57,009 bases of DNA from an uncultured Prevotellaceae bacterium (GCA_902801155.1 CADCHG010000024.1:1-57009), one strand, 5' to 3'. Positions 25,440-35,581 are shown, numbered from the stretch's first letter. Numbers and translations are program-made. The notes: generated by a model from the sequence alone, not told the origin.

Positions 25440-25865
25440 ATGAATACTCAGAAAGAAACCGTCAAAGTAAAAATATGCGACATTCAACATATGCCTATCC
25501 TGCCTTGTAAGGACATCTTTTCTCGGTTCAACAATGAAGCAGAACATCTCGAACATTTGACTTTTAACAAGGCAATGTATATATATGGTGACTCGATTCC
25601 TGTAGAGGTTGATGACCGTCTCAAATTTGAGTTGGAAATTATCAAGAAGAACGATGTTGCAAGATACTTCATGCTTGTGCATGATATAGTCAATACTGCG
25701 GAAAAAGAGTTAGGAGCATTGGTCGGTCCTGGATGCGGTTCTATAGCAGGGAGTTTGGTGGAATATTGTTTAGGAAGAACCAAGATTGACCCTTTGAAAT
25801 ACAATTTGATGTATGTATTGTCAGTTCAGCATCAGAGATGCGTCCATATTTTTTCGTTGAACTAG
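25440..25865 (+). pseudogene. Degenerate DnaE (Pol III alpha) fragment
   Basis: 141 codons. Residues 38-126 align by eye with the DnaE encoded at 42927-44735: MYIYGDSIPVEVDDRLKFELEII matches RIYG...VEDRIRFELHIM, and LVGPGCGSIAGSLVEYCLG matches WVGPGRGSAAGSVVAYCLG, then KIDPLKYNLM matches KIDPLKYDLL. After that the similarity continues in another frame (MRPYFFVELGT facing LPDIDTDFDD) before a stop, so the 3' part is frameshifted and the catalytic aspartates are gone. The N-terminal 30 residues are unrelated to DnaE, so this may be a domesticated fragment rather than simple decay. It is the last item of the accessory island before the tRNA terminator. Confidence 0.6.
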
Positions 25866-25880
25866 GGACAAAATAAAGAA

Positions 25881-25913
25881 ATCCCGCAAACAAGCTCACG
25901 CTTGTCTACGGGA
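25881..25913 (-). terminator. Terminator of the tRNA-Val pair
   Basis: ATCCCG...CGGGAT outer stem and ACAAGC-TCAC-GCTTGT inner stem; on the minus strand it is followed by TTTCTTTATTTTG. It lies 21 bases beyond the second tRNA. Confidence 0.8.
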
Positions 25914-25934
25914 TAATGTGTGAGAGAGAGAGAG

Positions 25935-26009
25935 TGGGCGTTGACGGATTCGAACCGCCGACCCTCTGCTTGTAAGGCAGATGCTCTAAACCAGCTGAGC
26001 TAAACGCCC
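25935..26009 (-). tRNA. tRNA-Val (anticodon TAC), second copy
   Basis: 75-base cloverleaf: acceptor stem GGGCGTT/AACGCCC, D arm GCTCAGCTGGTTTAGAGC, anticodon stem TCTGC with loop CTTACAA (anticodon TAC), T arm GGTTCGAATCC. Identical to the copy at 26061-26135. CCA is not encoded. Confidence 0.95.
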
Positions 26010-26060
26010 GAAACACTTTTCGGTGTGCAATTCTGATACCTCTAACTTCCTAAACTCTTG

Positions 26061-26135
26061 TGGGCGTTGACGGATTCGAACCGCCGACCCTCTGCTTGTA
26101 AGGCAGATGCTCTAAACCAGCTGAGCTAAACGCCC
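26061..26135 (-). tRNA. tRNA-Val (anticodon TAC), first copy
   Basis: Same 75-base sequence as the downstream copy, separated by 51 bases. Promoter box at 26163-26170. The pair forms one transcription unit ending at 25881. Confidence 0.95.
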
Positions 26136-26162
26136 GGAAGAGATATTTCCGAATTGCGAGTG

Positions 26163-26170
26163 CAAAGGTA
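26163..26170 (-). promoter_or_regulatory. -7 box for the tRNA-Val pair
   Basis: On the minus strand it reads TACCTTTG, 28 bases before the tRNA 5' end. Confidence 0.65.
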
Positions 26171-26242
26171 CTACATTTCTGTGAGACTACCAAATTTTTC
26201 CATAACTTTTTTCACTAATCTATCAATTTTTGTTGAACCGCG

Positions 26243-28168
26243 CTAAAAACGCTGTTCAATCTCGCTATTACTCCAAATCACGGTTATCGTCTTGCCGTCA
26301 GGTGTGTATCGGTAGTTTTCACACTCAAGAAGCCGCTCCATGATGCTCTCCATCTGTTCCTGTGAGAGTATCTCTCCGTATGGTGTGGCCGCACGTTCTG
26401 CAAGTTGTAAGGCGAGGAATGAGTTTATCTCCGATTTGACATCTGAGCCGTATTCCACCACCGCACTCACAAGTTCGTTGACAAGCGTAACAGCATCAAG
26501 TCCGTCAAGTCCACCCGGTATTCCCGAAACGCTATAGCTGCCGTTGCCCTCGTCGCTTATCTCGAAGCCGAGACTGCACATCTCGCTGATGGCGGTTTGA
26601 AGGTATGGCGAATATGACGGCGGGAACTGCACAACCTCCGGAAACAGTATCTTCTGCGTGCTTGAAGTTCTCGTCTCAAGACTGTGCATATAGTATTCAA
26701 AAAGGATACGCACATCGGCCCTGTACTGGTCGGTGAACATAAGTCCGTTTTCTACCTGTGTGACTATATACCTGCCGCTATACTGAAGATGTTCATGACC
26801 GCGATTAAGCAATGACACTTGGTCGTCGTCTTCTTCATCATTAAGTACAGAGGAGAATATATTGCTATTCTCTGCCGTATCATCAATATTGATAGCCGAA
26901 GGCCTATACAGGCTCTCCCACTCCTGCGTCTGGCGCGGTTTATAGTCGCCGAGGCCGAGTGACGAACTCGGTATGCCGCCTCCGTTGCGTGAGCCACGAC
27001 TGCCAGAGGATGCGCGTGAAGGCCCGTCCAAATACTGGGGCTCGTCGGAAGGAGTACATTTGAATGGGTTGTACGAGGAATCAATCTCGATAGTAGGCTG
27101 TTTGGCATCAAACGGCGCATCTGGATTATACACAGGGATGTCGGGACGCCCCTCAACGTCGAAATCAATCTCGGTAACGCCGGAGAACTTACCCACGGCA
27201 TCGCGCACGGTAGCCACGAGTATCTGCCATATAGCCTGCTCGTTCTCGAATTTTATCTCGGTCTTGACAGGGTGGATATTAACATCTATATCCTCGGGAT
27301 TGACATCGAAGTATATGAAATAAGGCACTTGGTCACCGGAAGGCACGAGGCGCTCGAAAGCCATCAGAACAGCCTTGTGGAAGTACGGATGCTTCATATA
27401 TCGTCCGTTGACGAAGAAGAACTGCTTTGCGCCCTTCTTACGGGCACTCTCGGGTTTGCCTACGAATCCTCTTATCTTGCATAGCGTGGTGGAGGTTTCG
27501 AGGGGCAGGAGAGTCTGGTTTATCTTCTTTCCGAAGACATCTATGATACGCTGTCGGAGCGAGGCGGCAGGAAGGTTCATTGCCTCCTGACCGTTGTTAT
27601 AGAGCACGAAGGAGATTTGCGGATATACGAGTACGATGCGCTCGAATGTCTGGTTGATATTGCTCATCTCCGTGGTGTTCGATTTCAGGAACTTCCTTCG
27701 TGCCGGCACGTTGAAGAACAGGTTCTCCACGCAGAAGTTACTGCCCACGGCACATGCCACGGGTTCCTGGGATATGACACGAGAGCCCTCCAATGTGATG
27801 CGTGTTCCAAGCTCATCCTCAGCCCTTCGTGTCTGCAATGTCACCTGAGCAACAGCGGCTACAGAAGCAAGAGCCTCACCTCGGAAGCCCATGGTGTGGA
27901 GAGCGAAGAGATCGTCGGCCTTGCGTATCTTTGAGGTGGCATGACGCTCGAAGGACAGGCGGGCATCGGTTTCGGACATACCACATCCGTCATCGACAAT
28001 CTGTATCGATGTACGACCGGCATCCACCACGAATACCTTTATGGTCTTTGCGCCTGCATCGATAGCATTCTCCACGAGTTCCTTGATAACAGAGGCAGGG
28101 CGCTGTATCACCTCACCTGCCGCTATCTGATTGGCAACGCTGTCTGGAAGAAGTTGTATGATGTCCAT
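26243..28168 (-). CDS. mutL: DNA mismatch repair protein MutL
   Basis: 641 residues. The N-terminal GHKL ATPase (1-330) shows VANQIAAGEVIQRPASVIKELVENAIDAGA, DDGCGM, SFERHATSKI and TMGFRGEALASV. A linker of low conservation (340-440) leads to the C-terminal dimerisation/endonuclease domain. In that domain the usual DQHAxxER-type motif reads DQYRADVRILFE, with the first His replaced by Tyr, and the end of the protein lacks a clear CPHGRP motif, so nicking activity is doubtful. It couples MutS mismatch recognition to strand removal. It is the last gene of the guaB-PPIase-PPIase-OstA-mutL run, 97 bases after the OstA-like gene. Confidence 0.95.
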   Translation of the reverse strand: MDIIQLLPDSVANQIAAGEVIQRPASVIKELVENAIDAGAKTIKVFVVDAGRTSIQIVDDGCGMSETDARLSFERHATSKIRKADDLFALHTMGFRGEALASVAAVAQVTLQTRRAEDELGTRITLEGSRVISQEPVACAVGSNFCVENLFFNVPARRKFLKSNTTEMSNINQTFERIVLVYPQISFVLYNNGQEAMNLPAASLRQRIIDVFGKKINQTLLPLETSTTLCKIRGFVGKPESARKKGAKQFFFVNGRYMKHPYFHKAVLMAFERLVPSGDQVPYFIYFDVNPEDIDVNIHPVKTEIKFENEQAIWQILVATVRDAVGKFSGVTEIDFDVEGRPDIPVYNPDAPFDAKQPTIEIDSSYNPFKCTPSDEPQYLDGPSRASSGSRGSRNGGGIPSSSLGLGDYKPRQTQEWESLYRPSAINIDDTAENSNIFSSVLNDEEDDDQVSLLNRGHEHLQYSGRYIVTQVENGLMFTDQYRADVRILFEYYMHSLETRTSSTQKILFPEVVQFPPSYSPYLQTAISEMCSLGFEISDEGNGSYSVSGIPGGLDGLDAVTLVNELVSAVVEYGSDVKSEINSFLALQLAERAATPYGEILSQEQMESIMERLLECENYRYTPDGKTITVIWSNSEIEQRF

Positions 28169-28193
28169 TGTATAATATAATTCTAATTACCAG

Positions 28194-28262
28194 ACCCTCT
28201 CCCCCAGCGTAGGGGGAAAGCTGGAGTGCGATGTAAGTCTCCTTATGCAGGGAGATTTAAAG
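28194..28262. repeat. GC-rich intergenic palindrome before mutL
   Basis: CCCTCTCCCCC-AGCGTA-GGGGGAAAG, then a second symmetric piece CTCCTTATGCAGGGAG. It belongs to the REP-like family found in many gaps of this window. Confidence 0.55.
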
Positions 28263-28265
28263 GGG

Positions 28266-29945
28266 CTATTCTAATTTCCTCTTCGGCGCTTCCCTGCGTT
28301 TCTCTTGTTTCAACTCGTTTTCCTTTCCCTTACCTCTCCAATAGAAGATATCGTCCTTGTTCTTCGGACGGATATAGTCGAACCATGCAAAGGCTGGGAG
28401 ACGGAGTTTGTCGGGAGGAATTTGGGTTATCGGGTACATGGTTCCCGTGGACTTCGACGCCCATATCTTCTCCAACTTACGCTCAGGGGAGAGATACATC
28501 TTCATCGTGTCGGTCTCAAGGAAGTTAAGTCCGATGATTGTTGTATCCGCATCGTCGATAGGATAATAGACAGCCTGCACATTGCCTATCGCCCATGTCT
28601 CGCGAGCCTTGCCCTCGTTGAAATATACCTGCATCTCCTTTGAAGCCAACTGATTGAAGTGGGCAGAGTCCATACGCTCAATGCTCATTGCCTGACCTAT
28701 CACATCGGCATAGCGGATAGTAGAGTCCTGCATGTACGCGTGCATCACCTCGCCAAGCACCTGACGCCCCATATTCCATGCGATAGGGTCTTTGTAGAGC
28801 GTGAGGCATGAATCCTTGGAGTTGAACACGAGGGAGTCGCATACTGCCTGTATGTCGGTACGATATGCCCTCACCTTATGGAATCCGTGCATGACACGAT
28901 ACACCGAATCGGTATTTATATTATAGGTATAGAGCTTTATGGAGTCGGCATGGACATATAGGGTGTCGTTCTGTGAGAAGTCCATCACAACGGCAGAGTC
29001 GGTGGCAAAGCCGTATCCGATATTCTCATCGTAATAGACATGATTGCCAACGAACTGGTTCTTGTTCTTCTTATCGATATACACCACGTTTCCGAAGCCC
29101 TCGTCAATTTTCTTCTTACTATCAGAGAAAAGGCTGTCGGCTGTTATCGTCTTGTCCTCGTTATCCAAGGTAGAGCGACCGTAGAGCATTGACTCCTCGG
29201 TGTTCGTGTTGTAATAGCCGTCTGTGGTATGCACGATGTTTCCCTGATTGACAATCATTGACGGTCCGACCTCGTTCTTATCAGATGTATAATCGCCCAC
29301 GATATGCGCCATGGAGGTCTGGGTGTCATAATACAAGGTGTCGGAATACATGATCATCCTGTCATTCTTCAGGCGCACCTTGTAATAGAACACCGCCTCA
29401 CGGGTCTCGGTATTGTACTGTCCCCAGTCGGATGTCAGCGTACTCCCCTTGTCGATAAGCTTACCACCATCGAAGAAATACGCTATGCCATACATGCGGT
29501 CGTAGTCGAGGGAGTCGCAGAACAATTTTGACTTACGATGTGTGAGCACCACGTTCCTTCGCGCCTCCGCACGATCATCGTTACCGTCATACCATGCCCA
29601 TTCCGATTTCAGCGTGAGGGTATCGCCCTGTTTCATGAAAACGTGTCCGAAAGCCTCGAAACTGTTGCTCTGCTCATTGAAATACGCGCTGTCGCAGGTA
29701 AGGATACCACCTTTATGGCGGAACTTCACCTTTCCCCTCGCTATCTGCACATCTGGACGCTGACCATACACGTCGTATTCCAGTTCGTCGGCATGCTCCA
29801 GATACACACGCGGATCTTCCTGTTTAGCACCGGCACGCTGACGGCGAGGCTTGGCAGAGAAGACCACACTCAAGCCAAAAAGGCACAGGACCATCAACAT
29901 GATGGTTCTGTGCCAGTTTATATTTGCTTTCTTGCGAGTCGTCAT
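28266..29945 (-). CDS. OstA/LptA-like LPS transport protein
   Basis: 559 residues from the ATG at 29943-29945, which overlaps the upstream stop as TAATG; a TTG four codons earlier is less likely. A membrane anchor or signal (residues 13-31) is followed by repeated OstA-like beta strands, for example ADELEYDVYGQRPDVQIARGKVKFRHKG and CDSAYFNEQSNSFEAFGHVFMKQGDTL. Such proteins form periplasmic lipid-binding bridges for lipopolysaccharide transport. The basic C-terminus is KRREAPKRKLE. Overlap with the SurA-like gene indicates translational coupling and a shared role in envelope assembly. Confidence 0.85.
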   Translation of the reverse strand: MTTRKKANINWHRTIMLMVLCLFGLSVVFSAKPRRQRAGAKQEDPRVYLEHADELEYDVYGQRPDVQIARGKVKFRHKGGILTCDSAYFNEQSNSFEAFGHVFMKQGDTLTLKSEWAWYDGNDDRAEARRNVVLTHRKSKLFCDSLDYDRMYGIAYFFDGGKLIDKGSTLTSDWGQYNTETREAVFYYKVRLKNDRMIMYSDTLYYDTQTSMAHIVGDYTSDKNEVGPSMIVNQGNIVHTTDGYYNTNTEESMLYGRSTLDNEDKTITADSLFSDSKKKIDEGFGNVVYIDKKNKNQFVGNHVYYDENIGYGFATDSAVVMDFSQNDTLYVHADSIKLYTYNINTDSVYRVMHGFHKVRAYRTDIQAVCDSLVFNSKDSCLTLYKDPIAWNMGRQVLGEVMHAYMQDSTIRYADVIGQAMSIERMDSAHFNQLASKEMQVYFNEGKARETWAIGNVQAVYYPIDDADTTIIGLNFLETDTMKMYLSPERKLEKIWASKSTGTMYPITQIPPDKLRLPAFAWFDYIRPKNKDDIFYWRGKGKENELKQEKRREAPKRKLE

Positions 29946-31393
29946 TACTTTATCCAACCCTCGTATTCAAAATTACAGTTCTTATAGCGGTCGTCCATAC
30001 GGACATACGTATCCTTAATCTTACTCTTCACCCAATTGTGGATGAGTTCCTCACGACGCTTCTCAAGCACCACGTTTTTCATTACCTGGAAATCATCGGT
30101 AATCTTCGCGCGATGTCCCTCGGTTCTTGACTTCAGCTTCACGATGGCGCAGACGGTCTTCTGCTTTGCATTAATCATAGTGAATGCCTTTGATATCTCA
30201 CCGACCTTCAGTCCCTCAACTGCGCGGGCAACCTCAGTTGGAAGATCCTTCATCTTGAACTTAGAGGTATGTGAGCCTGCTTCCTGATCATAGTTAGCCA
30301 TCAGACCATTGCTGAGACGTGTATCCTTATCATCAGAGACATATGTGGCAGCCTCTTCGAAGGAGAACTTATTGGCACGAAGGTCATCGGCAATAGAGTC
30401 AAGGCGATGCAAGCCCTCGTCGATGGCAGAACGCGGAACCTTCGGCTTGCGGAGGATATGACGGCACTTAATCTTGTCGCCACGCTTGTCGATAAGCTGA
30501 ATAATATGGAAACCGAACTCCGTCTCTACAATCTTGCTTATCTTCTTAGGGTCGCTAAGGTTGAAAGCAACGGCAGCAAAAGCCGGATCAAGCATACCAC
30601 GACCCATATAATCCAATTCACCTCCCTGACGTGCAGAACTCGGATCCTCGGAATAGAGACGTGCAAGTGCAGCAAAGGAAGTAGAGCCATCGGTTATGCG
30701 CTTGGTATAGTCACGAAGCTCATCCTTCACCTTATTTATCTCCTCCATAGGAATTTTCGGGGCATTGGTTACAATCTGCACCTCGACCTCAGTTGGCACG
30801 AATGGGATACTGTCTTCCGGGAGATTCTTGAAATAGTTTCTAACATCAGCAGGTGAAACCTTCACGTCGGCAACAAGTTTCTCGCGCATCTTGCTAATAA
30901 GCTGACGGTTCTTGAACTCATCATGCAACTCGTTCCTCATCTGGGTAATGGTCTGCTTACGGTATTCCTCCAGACGCTCACGAGAGCCTGCCATCTGAAT
31001 CCAGCCATTCAACTGCTGTTCGATGGCATTCGCAACCTCAGCATCAGTCACCTCTATACTGTCGATGGCAGCCTGATGGAGGAAGAGTTTCTGAACAGCC
31101 AACTGCTCAGGAATGCGGCAGTCGGGATCTCCACCGAAGTCTATACCCTCCTGTTCACCCTGCATTCGCATCACCTCAATGTCGGACAGGAGGATAGGCT
31201 CATCACCTACCACCCATACAACCTCATCAATGAAATTAGGGTTCGTGATTGTATTCTTGTCAACCTTTACAGAATCGTTAGCTGGCGATTCCTGCATCAT
31301 AGAGCCTGTACCTAATCTATTGGTAACTGCAGAAGCAGCAAGCCCCATCAGGAGAAATGACGAAAAGATTATTTTCTTATTATTCATCTTCAT
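29945..31393 (-). CDS. SurA-like periplasmic peptidyl-prolyl isomerase
   Basis: 482 residues. A signal peptide (residues 1-22) is followed by a SurA-like N-terminal chaperone helix set (about 50-190: IDEVVWVVGDEPILLSDIE) and a parvulin domain at about 195-300 (LYSEDPSSARQGGELDYMGRGMLDPAF, FGFHIIQLIDKRGDKI). The C-terminal region (about 310-482) is a second, degenerate parvulin-like part. It folds outer-membrane beta-barrel proteins in the periplasm. It is the middle member of the guaB to mutL gene run and overlaps the OstA-like gene by the TAATG junction. Confidence 0.9.
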   Translation of the reverse strand: MKMNNKKIIFSSFLLMGLAASAVTNRLGTGSMMQESPANDSVKVDKNTITNPNFIDEVVWVVGDEPILLSDIEVMRMQGEQEGIDFGGDPDCRIPEQLAVQKLFLHQAAIDSIEVTDAEVANAIEQQLNGWIQMAGSRERLEEYRKQTITQMRNELHDEFKNRQLISKMREKLVADVKVSPADVRNYFKNLPEDSIPFVPTEVEVQIVTNAPKIPMEEINKVKDELRDYTKRITDGSTSFAALARLYSEDPSSARQGGELDYMGRGMLDPAFAAVAFNLSDPKKISKIVETEFGFHIIQLIDKRGDKIKCRHILRKPKVPRSAIDEGLHRLDSIADDLRANKFSFEEAATYVSDDKDTRLSNGLMANYDQEAGSHTSKFKMKDLPTEVARAVEGLKVGEISKAFTMINAKQKTVCAIVKLKSRTEGHRAKITDDFQVMKNVVLEKRREELIHNWVKSKIKDTYVRMDDRYKNCNFEYEGWIK

Positions 31394-31438
31394 TACTATC
31401 TAGCATCCTTCCCCCATAGGGAAGGCAAAGTCAGGCTT

Positions 31439-32881
31439 TTAGTGCTTATTGACTGTTGCGAGTACTTCCTTATTCACTTCAACAGGGAAACGCTCACGGA
31501 GAACGGCTATCCAACCCTGTTCGAGGGCTTCCTGATAGTCAGCCACCACCTGCGCACGTACATCTCCCATCTCCTTTGGAGCCTTGAGTACATCGCCGAA
31601 GGTGGCATCGTATGGATAGTCCTTAATCTTCTTAGGAGTTGCATCAAGACCGAACACGTCCTTATCCACGAGGGCGTTGTCGCCCATCTTGAAGATACCC
31701 TTCTCCACACGGATACGGAGCACAGAATCGGAATTGAACGTAGAGCGGAGAATCTCAGCCCACTCGTCGAAAGGCTTTCCTTTCAGCACCTTCCTCACCT
31801 CCATAACATCGTCAATGCTACGAGCATGATATGCGATCCCCTTGAAACGAGGGGCATCCCATGTGTATTTCTTCTTGTTCTTCTTGAAATATGCGTTAAG
31901 GCCTTCCTCGTCCTTGCTTGCCTTTTCCCAAACCTCACGATTGCTTATCTCATATAGAAGCAAACCATCATGATATTCCTTGAAGAGATACTTCATGTCA
32001 GAGTCGAGGGAAGCAAGAGAGTCCGCACGCTGGTTCATTATCTGCTCCTGAGGCAGACCTGTAGCCTTCACCATCTGCTCCAACTTACCGTTTATGATAG
32101 ACTCACGAATACCGCGCGCATCAATGAAACGATGAATGTCGGCACGGAGAGAGTCGTATGACGGCATCGGAGCATGACCTAGCATCTTGACGATGTGATA
32201 TCCGGCAGGAGAAAGGAAAGGTCTTGACACCTGACCGTCTCTAAGCGAGAAAGCAACATCCTCAAACTCCTTGAGAGTCTGACCACGTGAAATCTGTCCA
32301 ATGTTTCCACCATTCTTATTAGAACCTGGATCCTCACTATACCTGGAAGCGAACTGAGCAAAGTCACCACCAGCCATGATGGCGTTATAGATGGAGTCCG
32401 CACGATTCTTCACACGGATCTGCTCATCATTGCCTGCCTGCTGAGGAAGACGTAGAAGGATATGAGCAGGAGTAATCAAACCATCTGGCCCTACCCTGTT
32501 CTTCGTGTCATTGTAAATCTTACGAGCCTCAGCCTCTACGTCAGCCTCGTTGATAAGTGTTGGGCGCACCTGCTGGTCACGATAGCCAACATACTCCTTC
32601 TGATAGGAAGTCATGGTGTCCATTTTCTCTCCAAGGGCGGCTGCAACCTTCAACTTATAGTTGATAAAGAGGTCAACATATTCCTCTATGGTCTTCTTGT
32701 CGATAACGCCCTCTGTATTGTTCTTGTTGTATGAATACTCGAACTCAGAGCGAAGCACAGGCTCCCCAGCTATAGTCATTATCACAGGATCCGTCAGCTG
32801 GACAGCGAAAAGGGAAATGAAGCCCACCCAGGCCCTCCCAAAGGGAGGGATGCGATATAGTGAGTTAAACATTCTAAACAT
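31439..32881 (-). CDS. Parvulin-type peptidyl-prolyl isomerase
   Basis: 480 residues as drawn. The parvulin domain lies at about 120-240 (ITPAHILLRLP, FASRYSEDPGSNKNGGNIGQISRG, AGYHIVKMLGHAP), with helical chaperone regions on both sides. The first 30 residues are odd: YRIPPFGRAWVGF is the translation of a REP-like palindrome (32826-32853), after which FISLFAVQLTDPV looks like the remains of a signal peptide. The original signal peptide was probably damaged or rewritten by the repeat, so the true start is uncertain. It pairs with the SurA-like gene 45 bases downstream, a common Bacteroidetes arrangement for outer-membrane protein folding. Confidence 0.85.
   Translation of the reverse strand: MFRMFNSLYRIPPFGRAWVGFISLFAVQLTDPVIMTIAGEPVLRSEFEYSYNKNNTEGVIDKKTIEEYVDLFINYKLKVAAALGEKMDTMTSYQKEYVGYRDQQVRPTLINEADVEAEARKIYNDTKNRVGPDGLITPAHILLRLPQQAGNDEQIRVKNRADSIYNAIMAGGDFAQFASRYSEDPGSNKNGGNIGQISRGQTLKEFEDVAFSLRDGQVSRPFLSPAGYHIVKMLGHAPMPSYDSLRADIHRFIDARGIRESIINGKLEQMVKATGLPQEQIMNQRADSLASLDSDMKYLFKEYHDGLLLYEISNREVWEKASKDEEGLNAYFKKNKKKYTWDAPRFKGIAYHARSIDDVMEVRKVLKGKPFDEWAEILRSTFNSDSVLRIRVEKGIFKMGDNALVDKDVFGLDATPKKIKDYPYDATFGDVLKAPKEMGDVRAQVVADYQEALEQGWIAVLRERFPVEVNKEVLATVNKH
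32826..32853. repeat. REP-like palindrome inside the PPIase 5' coding end
   Basis: GCCCTCCCAAAGGGAGGG palindrome with a GGCCTGGGTGGG-like tail in complement; close relative of 32949-32980. It is read as codons of the PPIase N-terminus. Confidence 0.7.
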
Positions 32882-32948
32882 ATATTATTGGACGCAGAAA
32901 TGCATAGTTATTGAGATTTCTGTTTATTAAGCGAACATATGTATAAAA

Positions 32949-32980
32949 CACCCTTCCCTTTGGGAAGGCTTGGCTAGGCA
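32949..32980. repeat. REP-like palindrome after guaB
   Basis: CCCTTCCCTTTGGGAAGGCTTGGC, sharing layout and much sequence with the element at 32826 in inverted orientation. It lies between guaB and the PPIase gene. Confidence 0.65.
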
Positions 32981-34474
<1,494 letters not shown>

Positions 34475-34485
34475 TTATTGAGGTG

Positions 34486-34493
34486 CAAAGTTA
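34486..34493 (-). promoter_or_regulatory. -7 box for guaB (TAACTTTG on minus)
   Basis: Reads TAACTTTG on the minus strand, 27 bases before the guaB ATG. Confidence 0.7.
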
Positions 34494-34639
34494 CTAATTT
34501 TTTCCGAGATAATCGCCATTATCTTTCATTTTTCTTTTTCTATTAATGCAAATTAACGCGTTTTCCGTTTTTCTCGTTATATTTTTCACAAAATTATCTA
34601 ACATAGTAAATTTTTCATAACCAGGAATTAGAGGAAATA

Positions 34640-35060
34640 AAATTAATGTTTCAATTAATGTCCTAATTAACGTCCAAATTAACGTGTTATAAAAAAAAGC
34701 CTTACGGCAAACATTAATTAGGACACTAATTAAGACGTTAATTCTGATATTAATATTTTTTCTTCAAACAACGAATCTATCAAATTTAACGAATTCTATT
34801 CGTTTTAATTGGTTTAATTCGTTGTTATTTTTTTAGTTGACCACAGATTTTCGGGATCTTAGGGATTTCAATCACGAGCGCAAGCGAGAAATATCCCTTC
34901 AATATGTGAGATCTGTGTTCAAGATATAAAACGGAAAGAAAGGGTAACGGATTTATCTGATTTATCTGAAGCTGGCGCAGTAAGGGCGTGAACGATAAAA
35001 TTCAGATAAATCAGATACATCCGTTTCCTTATCAAATACTGTTTCAGATAAATACAATTC
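34640..35060. repeat. Cluster of iterated inverted words in the guaB upstream gap
   Basis: Four families follow one another: TTAATTAGGAC/GTCCTAATTAA words (34640-34745); AACGAAT...ATTCGTT words (34768-34826); a hairpin with ACAGAT...ATCTGT and AGGGATTTC...GAAATATCCCT (34850-34918); and CAGATAAATC/GATTTATCTG words (34948-35050), the last as a 22-base stem CGGATTTATCTG... facing ...CAGATACATCCG. No gene is supported in 34494-35581. Confidence 0.65.
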
Positions 35061-35269
35061 ATCGGTTGTAACCGATGGAATTGATTTTTCAATGACTCTG
35101 GAGCTTCCTTACCGAATGGTGAATATCAACAATTTCCGTTTCTTTTTCTAATTCCACAATCGCGATTGTGGAATTATGACTTACAGGATTTATAATTAAC
35201 GACAGAGACAATACTCTATAGATTTTTCGCATTGTCTCCACATCAACTCCTTGTTCCCTCGTAAGTAAA

Positions 35270-35386
35270 TACCATTTAATCACCATTAAAATACCATTAA
35301 GATACCATTAAAATACCATTGTGAATGGTAATATAATGGTATTATTATGGTAATATTATGGTATTATAATGGTATTATCATCGGAA
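35270..35386. repeat. ATACCATTAAA / AATGGTATTAT iterated palindrome
   Basis: Five direct copies of TACCATTAAA words (35274-35320) are followed by at least four copies of the complement, AATGGTATTA/ATGGTAATAT (35323-35380). Together they make one large AT-rich hairpin of about 50-base arms with several possible registers. Confidence 0.75.
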
Positions 35387-35480
35387 GAAGAAGGGATGAG
35401 CATAGGAGAATGAACATAGAAACAACGATGGTACTTACAAATCACTTGCTTTGCAAGTACCTACCGAAAGAAAAAGAAAA

Positions 35481-35519
35481 CTCCCACATCGTCTAGGAAA
35501 TCACAAGACGATGTGGGAG
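35481..35519 (-). terminator. Terminator of the 35582 gene
   Basis: CTCCCACATCGTCT / AGACGATGTGGGAG, 14 perfect pairs, 11-base loop, followed on the minus strand by TTTTCTTTTTCTTTC. Confidence 0.85.
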
Positions 35520-35581
35520 TAACATAAGGGTTTATGGCAGAAACGCCACCGTTTGCAACGATGGGAATCCAGACAAATTAT

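Noticed and set aside
25935-26135. Two tRNA-Val copies as attL/attR of an integrated element
   Set aside because: Only 51 bases separate two complete identical tRNAs that share one promoter and terminator; simple tandem duplication explains them.
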